62,174 nucleotides of DNA from an uncultured Lachnospiraceae bacterium (GTDB taxonomy: Bacteria > Bacillota > Clostridia > Lachnospirales > Lachnospiraceae): contig URPH01000017.1 of NCBI GenBank assembly GCA_900549665.1, positions 1 to 62,174 of the forward strand, given 5' to 3'. The translations under genes were made by a program, and so were the position numbers. Positions 34,902 through 44,534 of the stretch are shown in pieces. The notes under the pieces were generated by a model. It searched no databases, was not told the DNA's origin, and was given only the letters and a program-made list of their open reading frames with translations. Positions within the stretch are counted from its first letter, which is position 1. Each line of letters opens with the position of its first letter.

Positions 34902-36376
34902 ATGATGACACAGAATGCAGATAAAAAAAGAGAACAAATCCATTTTCTATGTATGGATGACATGGTTCCACAGGATCATTTACTCCGATTATAGACAAGG
35001 CAATTGACTGGAACTTTATATACGAACTGGTAGAGGAAAAATACTGCCATGACAACGGAAGACCAAGTATGGACCCGGTAATGCTGATTAAGATTCCGTT
35101 TATCCAGTATCTGTACGGAATCCGAAGTATGAGACAGACTATGAAAGAAATCGAAGTGAATGTAGCCTACCGCTGGTTTTTAGGACTGGATATGGGCGAT
35201 AAAGTACCACACTTTTCTACATTTGGAAAGAATTACACCAGACGCTTTAAGGATACTGATTTATTTGAGCAGATATTTGAACGGATACTTGCAGAATGTT
35301 ATAAATTTAAACTGGTAGATCCCACGGAAGTGTTTGTGGATGCAACTCACGTAAAAGCCCGTGCCAATAACAAAAAGATGCAGAAACGGATTGCCCATGA
35401 AGAAGCATTGTTTTATGAAGAAATGCTGCGGAAAGAAATCAATGCAGAGCGTAAGGAGCACGGCAAGAAAGAATTAAAGGATAAGGATGATGATTCCAAT
35501 CCGCCAGCCGGTGGAACAAAAGAAAAAGCAATAAAGGAAAGTACCACTGACCCGGAAAGTGGATGGTTTCATAAAGGTGAACATAAACAAGTCTTTGCGT
35601 ATGCAGTAGAAACAGCCTGTGACAAACACGGATGGATTCTTGGATATACAGTAAGTCCCGGAAACCTTCATGACAGCCGTACATTTAAAGGATTATATGA
35701 TAAGATAAAAGACCTTGGAATCGAAACACTGATAGCAGACAGCGGATACCAGACACCGGCAATTGCCAAACTGCTTTTAGATGACGGAATCAAACCACTC
35801 TTTCCATACAAAAGACCAATGACCAAGCAGGGATTCTTCAAAAAATATGAGTATGTATATGATGAGTATTTTGACTGTTATATTTGTCCGAATAACCAGA
35901 TATTAAAGTATTCCACAACCAACCGTGAAGGATATCGCGAATATAAGAGTTAGGGAAAGACATGTGAAAGTTGCCCGTACTTAAACCAGTGTACAGAAAG
36001 CAAAAATCACGTAAAGCTGGTAACACGCCATATCTGGGAACCATACTTAGAAATATGTGAGGACATAAGACATACCTTGGGGATGAGTGATTTATATAAA
36101 CTCAGAAAAGAAACTATAGAAAGACTCTTTGGAACCGCAAAGGAAAACCATGGATTCCGCTATACACAGATGTACGGAAAAGCTCGGATGGAAATGAAAG
36201 TCGGGCTGACCTTTGCTTGCCTGAATTTAAAGAAATTGGCAAAGATTAAGTTAAAAAGAGGCCTGCTAACAGGCTCTTTTAGGTCGTTTTTTAAGAAAGT
36301 CCATCTGTTTTGGAGCAGACAGAAAGAAAAATGGCATCAGGACCTGTGTCCTGATGCCGCTTTGTCTACAGTCTGA
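34902..36376 (+). pseudogene. IS1182-family transposase, frameshifted and with internal stop
   Basis: The reading frame begins at ATG 34902/34905 with MTQNADKKREQIHFLCMDDM. A one-base deletion near 34987 shifts the frame; the next frame continues from IIDKAIDW through a DUF772-type N-terminal region (CHDNGRPSMDPVMLIKIPF) and a DDE core (VFVDATHVKA, TLIADSGYQT). A TAG at 35951 interrupts the frame before CESCPYLNQC. The final part has the Glu segment ETIERLFGTAKENHGF. Two lesions mean it is inactive. I could not find its terminal inverted repeats, so the element limits are unknown. Confidence 0.85.
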
Positions 36377-36403
36377 GCTGAATGGCTTATAGCCATTCAG
36401 CTG
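36322..36403 (-). terminator. purA 3'-end module: palindrome, linker and terminator
   Basis: On the minus strand, the purA stop lies inside a 27-base palindrome (AGCTGAATGGC/GCCATTCAGCT). The linker CAGACTGTAGACAAAG follows, then hairpin GGCATCAGGAC/GTCCTGATGCC (36334-36359), then ATTTTTCTTTC. Palindrome and linker are identical over 44 bases to those behind ohyA, while the hairpin differs in sequence. Confidence 0.8.
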
Positions 36404-37688
36404 TTGTTAAGTAGGAATCTCTGTCTGCACCAACAGATATAAACTGGATTTTGGTATGTAAGAGAGATTCCAGTGTCTGAATATAGTTTTGGGCATTGAT
36501 GGGAAGCTCGTCAAAGGTTCGGCATCCGGAGATGTCTTCTTCCCAGCCGGGAAGTGTGTCCATAACCGGTGAACACAGATCCAGATTTGCAGTCGGATCA
36601 AAGTCGGTGAGGATACCATCCACAGTCTTATAGTCTGTAATGATAGGTATTTCTTTCATGCAGCTTAATACATCCAGCTTGGTAAGGGCAATTTTGTCTG
36701 CATGCTGGCATTTCAGTCCGTATCTGCTTGCAACGGCATCAAAGGGACCGACACGACGAGGGCGGCCGGTTGCGGCTCCAAATTCTGCTCCGGCATTGCG
36801 CAGAGCCTGTTTCCATTCTTCGGATACGCCGTTTTCAGCGACAAAGGGACCGGCACCTACGCAGGTTGAGTATGCTTTGAGCACACCTACTACATGATCC
36901 GGATATCTTCCGGGGATTCCTGCACCGATCGGAGCATAAGCAGAGATTGTGGAAGAACTTGATGTAAATGGGAATATGCCATAGTCGATATCTCTTAAGG
37001 CGCCAAGCTGGGCTTCGAGAATGACATTTTTGCCATGCGTAAGCGCATCATCAATAAAGGCACCTGTATCGCAGATATAATCTCCAAATTTATCGACCTG
37101 TTCTTCACACCAGTTGAAGAGAGCCGGATAAGACATGGGCTCCTGATGATAGCAGCCGGCCAGTTCCAGATTTTTGGATTCGAGAATGGTTTTCAGTCTC
37201 ATCTGAACTGATTTATCATCCAGATGCAGCAGATCTCCCAGACGAAGTGTCTTTTTACGGTATTTATCACTATATGCATAGGCAATACCTCTTTTGGTAG
37301 AACCAAAGGCAGAGCCGGTCTTGGCAAGTCTGGCCTCTTCCAGTTCATCCTGGATCTTGTGCCAGGGCATGGAAATGGTAGCTCTTTTCGATAATTTCAG
37401 GCGGCCGGGATTTATAGAAACGCCTCTTTTCTCAATTTGTTCAATTTCATTGGCAAGGTGGTCAAGATCGATGACCATGCCGTCTCCCAAAATACATGTT
37501 ACACCCGGATGAAGTATTCCCGAAGGCAAAAGATTGAGTACAAATTTTCCCTGATCGGTCACAACCGTATGTCCGGCATTGTTGCCTCCCTGATATCTGG
37601 CTACGATGTCAGCATTGTTGGCAAGAAGGTCAATGACACGTCCTTTTCCTTCATCACCCCAGTTAATACCTGTTACAGAAGTAAGCAT
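36387..37688 (-). CDS. purA: Adenylosuccinate synthase
   Basis: The 433-residue enzyme joins IMP and aspartate with GTP, the first step from IMP to AMP. Motifs: GINWGDEGKGRVIDLLA (GTP loop and catalytic Asp), QGGNNAGHTV with catalytic His, and AATGRPRRVGPFDAV. The start follows AAAGGAGG. The last residues TTAEWL extend past the usual family ending (SVGADRDSY) and are encoded by the palindrome of the 3'-end module, so the native stop may have been lost when that module arrived. It follows the ThrE gene by 44 bases, with which it is probably co-transcribed. Confidence 0.95.
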   Translation of the reverse strand: MLTSVTGINWGDEGKGRVIDLLANNADIVARYQGGNNAGHTVVTDQGKFVLNLLPSGILHPGVTCILGDGMVIDLDHLANEIEQIEKRGVSINPGRLKLSKRATISMPWHKIQDELEEARLAKTGSAFGSTKRGIAYAYSDKYRKKTLRLGDLLHLDDKSVQMRLKTILESKNLELAGCYHQEPMSYPALFNWCEEQVDKFGDYICDTGAFIDDALTHGKNVILEAQLGALRDIDYGIFPFTSSSSTISAYAPIGAGIPGRYPDHVVGVLKAYSTCVGAGPFVAENGVSEEWKQALRNAGAEFGAATGRPRRVGPFDAVASRYGLKCQHADKIALTKLDVLSCMKEIPIITDYKTVDGILTDFDPTANLDLCSPVMDTLPGWEEDISGCRTFDELPINAQNYIQTLESLLHTKIQFISVGADRDSYLTTAEWL

Positions 37689-37732
37689 AATAAAATCCTC
37701 CTTTGAAAATATAATGAAAACTATGTTGACGG

Positions 37733-39073
37733 TTATGTGCAGTAACGGAAGGTCTTATCCGTGATGATCCTTGCAAAAATAAGACCAAGAGGCAGCGCGG
37801 TAATAATCAGGACCGCGGAGGTAAACCAAGAGACCGCATCCGTTAATGACATGATTCCAAAATTGTAAATTGCGCGGTACAGGTAGAGCCCCGGAACCAT
37901 AATAACAATGGATGGTACAGTCAGTGAAATCCGGGGATAGCCATTGTATTGTTTGATCACAGAAGCTAAAAGTCCGGCGGCGACGGCACCGATAAATGCT
38001 GCGATCGCTGCGGGCATCTGTGTAAAATCAATGAGCTCCAGCCGCAGTGTATTGGCAACAGCACCGATAAGAGCTGCTATCAGAGCTATGGGTATCGGGC
38101 TGTTAAACATAATGGAAAAACCGAATACCCCGCAAAAGCTGGTGATCAGCCGCAGTATAAGATGGAGAAGCGGACTGATATTTAAGGTTGTAAATTCTTC
38201 CGGCTGAAGATTTAACAACAAAGCCATGATCCATGCAAAAATAGTGGCGGTCAGTACGATAATAATGGAATAGGTAAGTCTCTCAATACCGGAACGCAGA
38301 TCCAGCTTGGCAAGGTCGATGCCGCTTGTGATAAATGGAAATCCGGGGATGATATAGAGCATGGAGCATATATATCCGGCTTCGTGGACAGACGGTATAT
38401 GAAAAAGCAGTATGGCCAGCTTCAGCAGAAGCGCATAGATCAGACAGGAAGCGGATATGGATGCCGCAATATTCAGATATAAAGTAAAATGATGTTTGAT
38501 CAGCTTGGTACGGATCAGGTTTCCGATGCCTGCAGCAATAAATGCAAGTGCCATCTCGATGGGACCGCCGCCCAGAAGAAATGTAAATGCACAACAGGCA
38601 AGCGCTGCAGCAAGTCCGAGCTTTACCGGTGAATACAGTGCGTGGATCTGTTCGATCCGGTCGAGCTTTTTATGAATCATTTCACCGGTCAGATGCGCTT
38701 CTTCATGGGGGAAACTGTCCACAAACTGTTCCATCCGGTACAGTTTGGAGGTATTTACCCCGGTGTTGGCAATGCTGAGAGACTGGGATACACAGTCATT
38801 GCCGTCAAAACAGTTAAATTCTATTGACATAAGGCCGACATCCACGGTACATGTAACACCGAGCTCCTTGGAAAGCTTATTCATGGATGTGCGCACCCGC
38901 CAGGCTCCGGTTCCGCAGGATAGCATGATCAGACCGACACGTCCGATGACAGAAGCCTTTTCAATAAGATCCGCATCGCAGATCAGGGCGTTGCTGTCTG
39001 CATTGGTATAGTCATGCCACGGTATTTCCATATGATTTTTTTCTATAATTTCGATATGGTCAGTTCCTGTCAT
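37733..39073 (-). CDS. Threonine/serine exporter, ThrE family
   Basis: The 446-residue protein has a soluble N-terminal ThrE domain (about residues 1-160) and about ten membrane segments, the layout of fused ThrE/ThrE_2 proteins that export threonine or serine. LYIIPGFPFITSGIDLAKLD and the later SIVIMVPGLYLYRAIYNFG are paired motifs of the two halves. ATG 39073 has AGAGGA upstream and overlaps the preceding unknown gene by 14 bases. The link to purA and an unknown protein in one run is unusual; no shared pathway is evident. Confidence 0.85.
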   Translation of the reverse strand: MTGTDHIEIIEKNHMEIPWHDYTNADSNALICDADLIEKASVIGRVGLIMLSCGTGAWRVRTSMNKLSKELGVTCTVDVGLMSIEFNCFDGNDCVSQSLSIANTGVNTSKLYRMEQFVDSFPHEEAHLTGEMIHKKLDRIEQIHALYSPVKLGLAAALACCAFTFLLGGGPIEMALAFIAAGIGNLIRTKLIKHHFTLYLNIAASISASCLIYALLLKLAILLFHIPSVHEAGYICSMLYIIPGFPFITSGIDLAKLDLRSGIERLTYSIIIVLTATIFAWIMALLLNLQPEEFTTLNISPLLHLILRLITSFCGVFGFSIMFNSPIPIALIAALIGAVANTLRLELIDFTQMPAAIAAFIGAVAAGLLASVIKQYNGYPRISLTVPSIVIMVPGLYLYRAIYNFGIMSLTDAVSWFTSAVLIITALPLGLIFARIITDKTFRYCT

Positions 39074-39821
39074 AGATAATATCCTCTGCTTTCTCAACAT
39101 GGTGTTCCAAATTCTTTAGGAAAGTAGAATTAGGAAGGAATATACCAAGCTCGTCAAAGTGCTCATTGTGTTCGACCAGCGAATCCTGCCCATAAAATAT
39201 GTAGGCGCTGGGAAGACTTTTTTCAAGCCTGAGCATGAGATCCCACACGGCACAATAGGCTTCCGCTTCGGTTTCTTTTAGCTTTACGGTATCCGGGAGC
39301 TTTCGTATCAGCAGGATTCCGGTATTTTGTTCAAGCACCTGCTGTTCTACATCGGATGAATCCTCTGTATATGTGTGACTGTAGCGGTAGGCTCTGGCCA
39401 GAAAAATATTTTCCTTGTTTTTCAGATCTTTATATATGTTGTAAAAATGCTGATAGTGTTTATCATGTGCATAATTTTGAAATTCGGGCAGCAGTGCTCC
39501 GGTATTGTCCGTCATAATAATGGGATTTGGCTTCCCGTCCGCGTTGAAACGGTATGGTATCAAAAATGAATTTCGAAGCAGGTCAAATAAAGTATTTTGA
39601 GTGATAGCCATCAGAAAGGCCGATAAATCCCGGTTGGAGTAGCTGTTAAACAGGGCTTGTGTAAATTCATGAGGCAGGAGTGTGGCACTCGAATCGTCAT
39701 TACAGAACAGGCTGTCGCAAAATGTCTCAAAAAGCTTATTGCAGGCCCAGGGGTCGGCCAGTATCTTTTCAAATAACAGCTCCGGTTTTTCTTCCCGGGG
39801 AAAAATTGTTTTATCTCGCAT
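39060..39821 (-). CDS. Hypothetical protein, first gene of the thrE-purA run
   Basis: I do not recognise this 253-residue soluble protein. It is rich in charged and aromatic residues, with no signal peptide or membrane segment and no obvious catalytic motif. Two cysteines occur near the N-terminus (KLFETFCDSLFC). The start follows CGGAGG by about ten bases. Its 3' end overlaps the ThrE gene start by 14 bases, so the proteins are probably made together. It is divergent from the first of two LysR genes across 115 bases, so LysR control is plausible. Confidence 0.7.
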   Translation of the reverse strand: MRDKTIFPREEKPELLFEKILADPWACNKLFETFCDSLFCNDDSSATLLPHEFTQALFNSYSNRDLSAFLMAITQNTLFDLLRNSFLIPYRFNADGKPNPIIMTDNTGALLPEFQNYAHDKHYQHFYNIYKDLKNKENIFLARAYRYSHTYTEDSSDVEQQVLEQNTGILLIRKLPDTVKLKETEAEAYCAVWDLMLRLEKSLPSAYIFYGQDSLVEHNEHFDELGIFLPNSTFLKNLEHHVEKAEDIIYDRN

Positions 39822-39936
39822 AGCTGTTTGAACCTCCGTTTCCTTTTAATTTGACTACAGTATACTATTGGTGTAATAATAAGTAAAAACTATAATTGAT
39901 ATGGCAATGATAACAAATTGATATGGTGAGATGCGT

Positions 39937-40860
39937 ATGGATGTTAATTTTGAGTATTATAAAATCTTTTATTATGTAGCAAAATATAAGAATTTTACAA
40001 AGGCTGCCCATATTCTGGAGAGCAGCCAGCCCAACGTTACCAGAGCTATGAACTGTCTTGAGCAGCAGATCAACACGACGCTGTTTGTAAGAAGTAACCG
40101 CGGGATAAAGCTGACACCGGAGGGTGAAAGGCTGTATATACGGGTATCCGCAGCAATGACGCAGATTCTTGCAGCAGAAGAGGAGCTTGTAAAGAGTACC
40201 AGTCTTTTACATGGAAGCGTTTCTATCGGTGCCAGCGAGACGGCATTGAATATCTTCCTTTTGGATAAGTTAAAGGATTTCCATATGGTGCATCCGGGAA
40301 TCAGGCTCAAGATATACAACCATTCGACGCCTGAGGCAGTGGATGCCGTAAAAAAAGGAATTGTCGATTTTGCGGTTGTATCCTCTCCGGTGACGGCAGA
40401 TGCATCTTTAAAAACGATCACCCTGCAGTCCTTCAAGGAAATTTTGGTCGGAGGGGTGACCTTTACCGCACTTGGGAGTCAGGAGCTGTCTTTAAGGGAA
40501 ATACAAAATTATCCTATGATATGTCTGGGTGAAGAAACCATGACCTTCCGGTTTTACAGGGAATTGTTTTTAGCCCATGGACTGGAGCTGAAGCCCGATA
40601 CGGAGGTTGCAACGACAGATCAGATACTTCCTTTGGTCAGGTGTGAGCTGGGACTGGCTTTTTTACCTGAGGCCATGGCGCAGGATTCTTTAAAGAAAAA
40701 AGAGATTGTGAAAATTTCGCTGAAAGAGGAGATCCCACAAAGAAATATATGTCTGGTATATGACAGCAGGCATCCTATAAGCTCTGCATCACAGCAGTTG
40801 AGAAAAACTCTTATGAGTGATCATCAGGCAATGAGATTAAGAACGGAGGCAGACAGATGA
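39937..40860 (+). CDS. LysR family transcriptional regulator
   Basis: The 307-residue protein has a LysR helix-turn-helix at residues 17-40 (FTKAAHILESSQPNVTRAMN) and an effector-binding domain from about residue 90. ATG 39937 is preferred to ATG 39931 because GGTGAG lies 6 bases before it. It overlaps the second LysR gene through ATGA, a rare direct pairing. It is divergent from the unknown/thrE/purA run and may control it. Confidence 0.88.
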   Translation: MDVNFEYYKIFYYVAKYKNFTKAAHILESSQPNVTRAMNCLEQQINTTLFVRSNRGIKLTPEGERLYIRVSAAMTQILAAEEELVKSTSLLHGSVSIGASETALNIFLLDKLKDFHMVHPGIRLKIYNHSTPEAVDAVKKGIVDFAVVSSPVTADASLKTITLQSFKEILVGGVTFTALGSQELSLREIQNYPMICLGEETMTFRFYRELFLAHGLELKPDTEVATTDQILPLVRCELGLAFLPEAMAQDSLKKKEIVKISLKEEIPQRNICLVYDSRHPISSASQQLRKTLMSDHQAMRLRTEADR

Positions 40861-41762
40861 CTTTACAACAACTGACATATCTGGTTATGGTGGCTGACTG
40901 TGGAAACATTACGGAGGCTGCTGAGAAATTATTTATATCACAGCCATCACTGAGTACAGCAATACACAATCTGGAACAGGAAATGGGTGTGACTGCATTT
41001 GTGAGATCCAATAAGGGCGTTGTCATCACGAGAGAAGGAGAAGAGCTTTTATCGTATGCGAGGATGCTTTTAGAGCAGGCGGACAATATGAAGGAGCATT
41101 TTGGAAGCGGAGAGAAACGATCGCCCAAATTTTCCGTTTCCTGTCAGCATTATTCTTTTGCGGTAAATGCATTTGTGGATCTGATAAAGGAATATGATGC
41201 GGATCAGTACAATTTTATTATAAGAGAGACCCAGACCGGTGAGATTATTGAGGATGTCGCAAACGGAAAGAGTGAAGTCGGAGTCATATATTTATCTGAA
41301 CATAACGAAGATGTTATCCGGAAAATGATCAGAAATAACAGTCTGGTGTTTGAGGAATTATATGTTGCCGGACCGCATGTATTTATCTGCAAGGATCATC
41401 CTCTGGCAGATAAGAAGATCATCACGATGGAAGAATTGAAGCCCTATCCGTATCTGGTTTATGAGCAGGGAAACCGGAATTCCTTCCATTTTTCGGAGGA
41501 GTTTATCAGTTTCATGGATTTTCCTAAAAATATACAGGTCAGGGACCGGGCGACTTTGTTTAATCTTGTGATCGGGCTCAACGGATTTACAGTAAGCAGC
41601 GGTATTATTGACAACCGGCTGAATGGGGATAATATCGTAGCGAGACCATTGGATGTCGATAAAAATATGAAGATCGGGATGATCCGCAAGAAGAATACCA
41701 TTTACAGCCGTTATGCAGATTTTTATATTAAAGCACTGAAAAACCACCTGACCATAGCTTAA
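40857..41762 (+). CDS. LysR family transcriptional regulator, second of a coupled pair
   Basis: The 301-residue protein has helix-turn-helix ITEAAEKLFISQPSLSTAIH and a full effector domain (IIRETQTGEIIEDV near residue 120). It starts within the stop of the previous LysR gene. The next gene, a MetE-like methyltransferase, starts 89 bases downstream on the same strand, so this regulator may respond to methionine or homocysteine supply. That is inference from position. Confidence 0.88.
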   Translation: MTLQQLTYLVMVADCGNITEAAEKLFISQPSLSTAIHNLEQEMGVTAFVRSNKGVVITREGEELLSYARMLLEQADNMKEHFGSGEKRSPKFSVSCQHYSFAVNAFVDLIKEYDADQYNFIIRETQTGEIIEDVANGKSEVGVIYLSEHNEDVIRKMIRNNSLVFEELYVAGPHVFICKDHPLADKKIITMEELKPYPYLVYEQGNRNSFHFSEEFISFMDFPKNIQVRDRATLFNLVIGLNGFTVSSGIIDNRLNGDNIVARPLDVDKNMKIGMIRKKNTIYSRYADFYIKALKNHLTIA

Positions 41763-41851
41763 AACTATGGATGAAACAGATATATATATATTTTTCAGAA
41801 ATAAAAGGACCTGATACAATATCCTCAAATACAACACGGAGGACATGAGAT

Positions 41852-42976
41852 ATGAGTAAATTACAGACCCCTTTCAGATATGATTTTGTCGGAAGCTTTT
41901 TGCGTCCGCAGGCTCTTAAAGATGCAAAGACAGATTTTCAGAGCGGAAAGCTTTCAAAAGAAAAGTATGATGAGATTGTAAATGATGAAATTGCAAAGGT
42001 AGTGGCAAAGCAGAAGGAACTGGGCTTTCATGTGATAACAGATGGAGAATTCCGGCGTACATTCTGGCATCTTGACTTTATGTGGGGTCTGGATGGCGTA
42101 GAGCATGTGAGCACCGGAGGCGGAGTACAGTTCAATGCAGAGCTGGCAGTTTTGGATGATACTTATCTTGTTGGCAAAGTAAAAGCAAAACCCCATCCCT
42201 TTGTAGAATACTTCAAGTTTTTAAAACAGTTTGAGGATGAGAATACGGTTGCAAAATATACGATACCTGCACCAGCGCAGACATTCCAGCAGATGATCGT
42301 TCCGGCTAACTATGAGACTACAAGAAAATTTTACGAAACAGATGAAGAGCTGATACAGGATATCGGACTGGCTTATCAGGATGTCATCAGACAGTTTTAT
42401 GATGCCGGATGCCGCAATCTGCAGCTTGATGACTGTACCTGGGGAGCTATTGTCGGCGAGGCAGCCAAGCAGAGATATCAGTCACTGGGTGTTGATATTG
42501 AAGATGTAAAGGCAAAGCTTCTTGCTGTCAATAATCTTGCTCTGGAAGGAAAGCCTGAGGATATGGTTATTACTTCCCATATCTGCAGAGGAAATTATCA
42601 TTCAACATATTTTACAAGTGGTGCTTATGATACGGTTGCCGACTATGTATTTGCAAAGGAAAATGTCGACGCACTGTTTCTTGAATATGATGATGAGAGA
42701 TCCGGTGGATTTTTACCGTTGGAAAAAGTATCGGATGATAAAAAGGTTGTGCTTGGCCTGATCACGACCAAATCCCCCGTGCTTGAGGATAAAGAAAAGG
42801 TTATTGAAAGGATTCATGAGGCTGCCCAGTATGTACCTCTGGACAGATTGTGCTTAAGTCCGCAGTGCGGTTTTGCTTCCTGTGAGATTGGAAACAAGCT
42901 TACCGAGGAGGAACAGTGGGCAAAATTAAAGCTTGTCAAGGAAATCGCAGAAGAGGTCTGGGGAAAGGAAGCATAA
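41852..42976 (+). CDS. MetE C-terminal-domain-like methyltransferase (YxjG/YxjH type)
   Basis: The 374-residue protein corresponds to the catalytic C-terminal half of cobalamin-independent methionine synthase, as in B. subtilis YxjG/YxjH. Zinc ligands can be placed at His and Cys in HICRGN, Glu in LFLEYDDERSG and Cys in SPQCGFAS. VGSFLRPQ at the N-terminus and DGEFRR are family motifs. It lacks the N-terminal half that binds folate, so the methyl donor may be another compound. The start follows CGGAGGACA. Two LysR genes lie directly upstream. Confidence 0.88.
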   Translation: MSKLQTPFRYDFVGSFLRPQALKDAKTDFQSGKLSKEKYDEIVNDEIAKVVAKQKELGFHVITDGEFRRTFWHLDFMWGLDGVEHVSTGGGVQFNAELAVLDDTYLVGKVKAKPHPFVEYFKFLKQFEDENTVAKYTIPAPAQTFQQMIVPANYETTRKFYETDEELIQDIGLAYQDVIRQFYDAGCRNLQLDDCTWGAIVGEAAKQRYQSLGVDIEDVKAKLLAVNNLALEGKPEDMVITSHICRGNYHSTYFTSGAYDTVADYVFAKENVDALFLEYDDERSGGFLPLEKVSDDKKVVLGLITTKSPVLEDKEKVIERIHEAAQYVPLDRLCLSPQCGFASCEIGNKLTEEEQWAKLKLVKEIAEEVWGKEA

Positions 42977-43018
42977 AATAAAAGCCTGTATATTTTCAAG
43001 CCTGTGTCAAATTGGAGC

Positions 43019-43049
43019 TTGACTCTACAACATATGTAGAGTCTAAAAT
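43019..43049 (+). promoter_or_regulatory. MerR-type promoter with 19-bp spacer and perfect dyad
   Basis: TTGACT (43019-43024) and TAAAAT (43044-43049) are separated by 19 bases. The spacer holds the dyad GACTCTAC/GTAGAGTC (43021-43028, 43036-43043). A long 19-base spacer filled by a dyad is the mark of MerR-family control, where the activator twists DNA to align the elements. No merR gene is near, so the regulator is encoded elsewhere. Confidence 0.75.
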
Positions 43050-43140
43050 AAGAGCGACAGGAATATTTCATCACGAGGATATGACATCCAAAACGATATG
43101 AGAAAGCCTGGGATAATGAAGAGCAGGAAGGAAATATCAC

Positions 43141-44502
43141 ATGGAAAAGAATCTTACAAGCGGCAGCGTATTCAGAAATATCATTCTGTTTTCGCTGCCG
43201 TATTTATTATCTTATTTTTTACAGACCCTGTATGGAATGGCAGATCTGTTTATCATCGGTCAGTTTGACGGTGTCGCGAGTACGACGGCGGTTTCGATCG
43301 GATCGCAGGTCATGCATATGCTGACGGTCATCATCGTCGGACTTGCCATGGGAACCACAGTCAGTATCGCGCAGGCCGTGGGTGCAAGAGAAAGTAAATG
43401 GGTATCGCAGAACGTTGGAAATACGGTTGTGCTGTTTATGATCGTTTCCCTAGCATTTATGGTTATACTGTTGATACTTGTCCGCCCGATCGTTGCTCTG
43501 ATCTCAACCCCTGCTGAGGCTGTGAATGGCACGATAAAATATCTGACGATCTGCTTTATAGGAATTCCCTTTATCACAGCTTACAACATCATAAGCTCGA
43601 TCTTCCGCGGTATGGGAGACAGTAAAAGCCCGATGTATTTTATTGCGATCGCATGTGTGACCAATATCGTACTGGATTATGTTTTTATCGGCGGCTGCCA
43701 TTTAGGACCTGCCGGAGCCGCACTTGGTACGACGGTTTCGCAGGCCGTCAGTGTCGTGGTGTCGTTGATCGTTATTATTAAAAAAAGAAGCATTTCCCTT
43801 TGTCGGGAGGATTTTAAGCCTTGTAAAGATACTATGGGAAAAATATTGTCGATTGGTATTCCCATTGCTTTTCAGGATGGATTGATCCAGGTCGCATTTA
43901 TCATCATCACCATCATTGCCAACAGACGCGGACTGAATGATGCGGCAGCAGTCGGCATTGTGGAAAAGATCATCAGCTTTATTTTCCTTGTTCCGTCTTC
44001 AATGCTGTCTACGGTATCTGCGCTCGGTGCCCAGAATATCGGGGCCGGTAAACCGGAACGTGCCAGAAAGACCCTCCGGTATGCTATTTATATTGCAGCA
44101 GGCTTTGGTTTTGTCGTAGCTGTCTTGATGCAGTTTATATCTGAGCCGATTGTTGGTCTGTTTACGGATCAGAATACTGCCGGAGGAGCAGAGGTTATCC
44201 GTCTCGGCGGTCAGTACTTGCGCGGATATATCTGGGATTGCATGTTTGCGGGAATGCATTTCAGCTTCAGTGGATATTTCTGTGCCTGTGGTAAATCCGG
44301 GCTGTCATTTTTGCACAACATCATTGCTATTTCACTGGTACGTGTACCGGGAGCTTACTTTATGTCAAAGCTTTTTCCGGCGACATTGTATCCGATGGGG
44401 CTTGCGACTGCGACCGGATCTTTACTGTCAGTCATAATCTGCGTGATCGCGTATGTGATATTGCAAAAGAAGTTCCGATCCGGAAAGTTGCAGTATGAAT
44501 AA
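43141..44502 (+). CDS. MATE family efflux transporter under MerR-type control
   Basis: The 453-residue membrane protein has 12 predicted segments and MATE motifs: LPYLLSYFLQTLYGMADLFI near the N-terminus and the second-half repeat SIGIPIAFQDGLIQVAFIII. The start follows GCAGGAAGG. The MerR-type promoter upstream suggests induction by a drug, redox compound or other small molecule. It faces another MATE gene across a short gap. Substrate is unknown. Confidence 0.9.
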   Translation: MEKNLTSGSVFRNIILFSLPYLLSYFLQTLYGMADLFIIGQFDGVASTTAVSIGSQVMHMLTVIIVGLAMGTTVSIAQAVGARESKWVSQNVGNTVVLFMIVSLAFMVILLILVRPIVALISTPAEAVNGTIKYLTICFIGIPFITAYNIISSIFRGMGDSKSPMYFIAIACVTNIVLDYVFIGGCHLGPAGAALGTTVSQAVSVVVSLIVIIKKRSISLCREDFKPCKDTMGKILSIGIPIAFQDGLIQVAFIIITIIANRRGLNDAAAVGIVEKIISFIFLVPSSMLSTVSALGAQNIGAGKPERARKTLRYAIYIAAGFGFVVAVLMQFISEPIVGLFTDQNTAGGAEVIRLGGQYLRGYIWDCMFAGMHFSFSGYFCACGKSGLSFLHNIIAISLVRVPGAYFMSKLFPATLYPMGLATATGSLLSVIICVIAYVILQKKFRSGKLQYE

Positions 44503-44534
44503 AATATTCCCATTTGTTAAATAATTTATCACAT

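Noticed and set aside
34902..36403. Defining complete IS1182 borders
   Set aside because: No matching terminal inverted repeats or target duplication could be seen; only the decayed transposase is reported.
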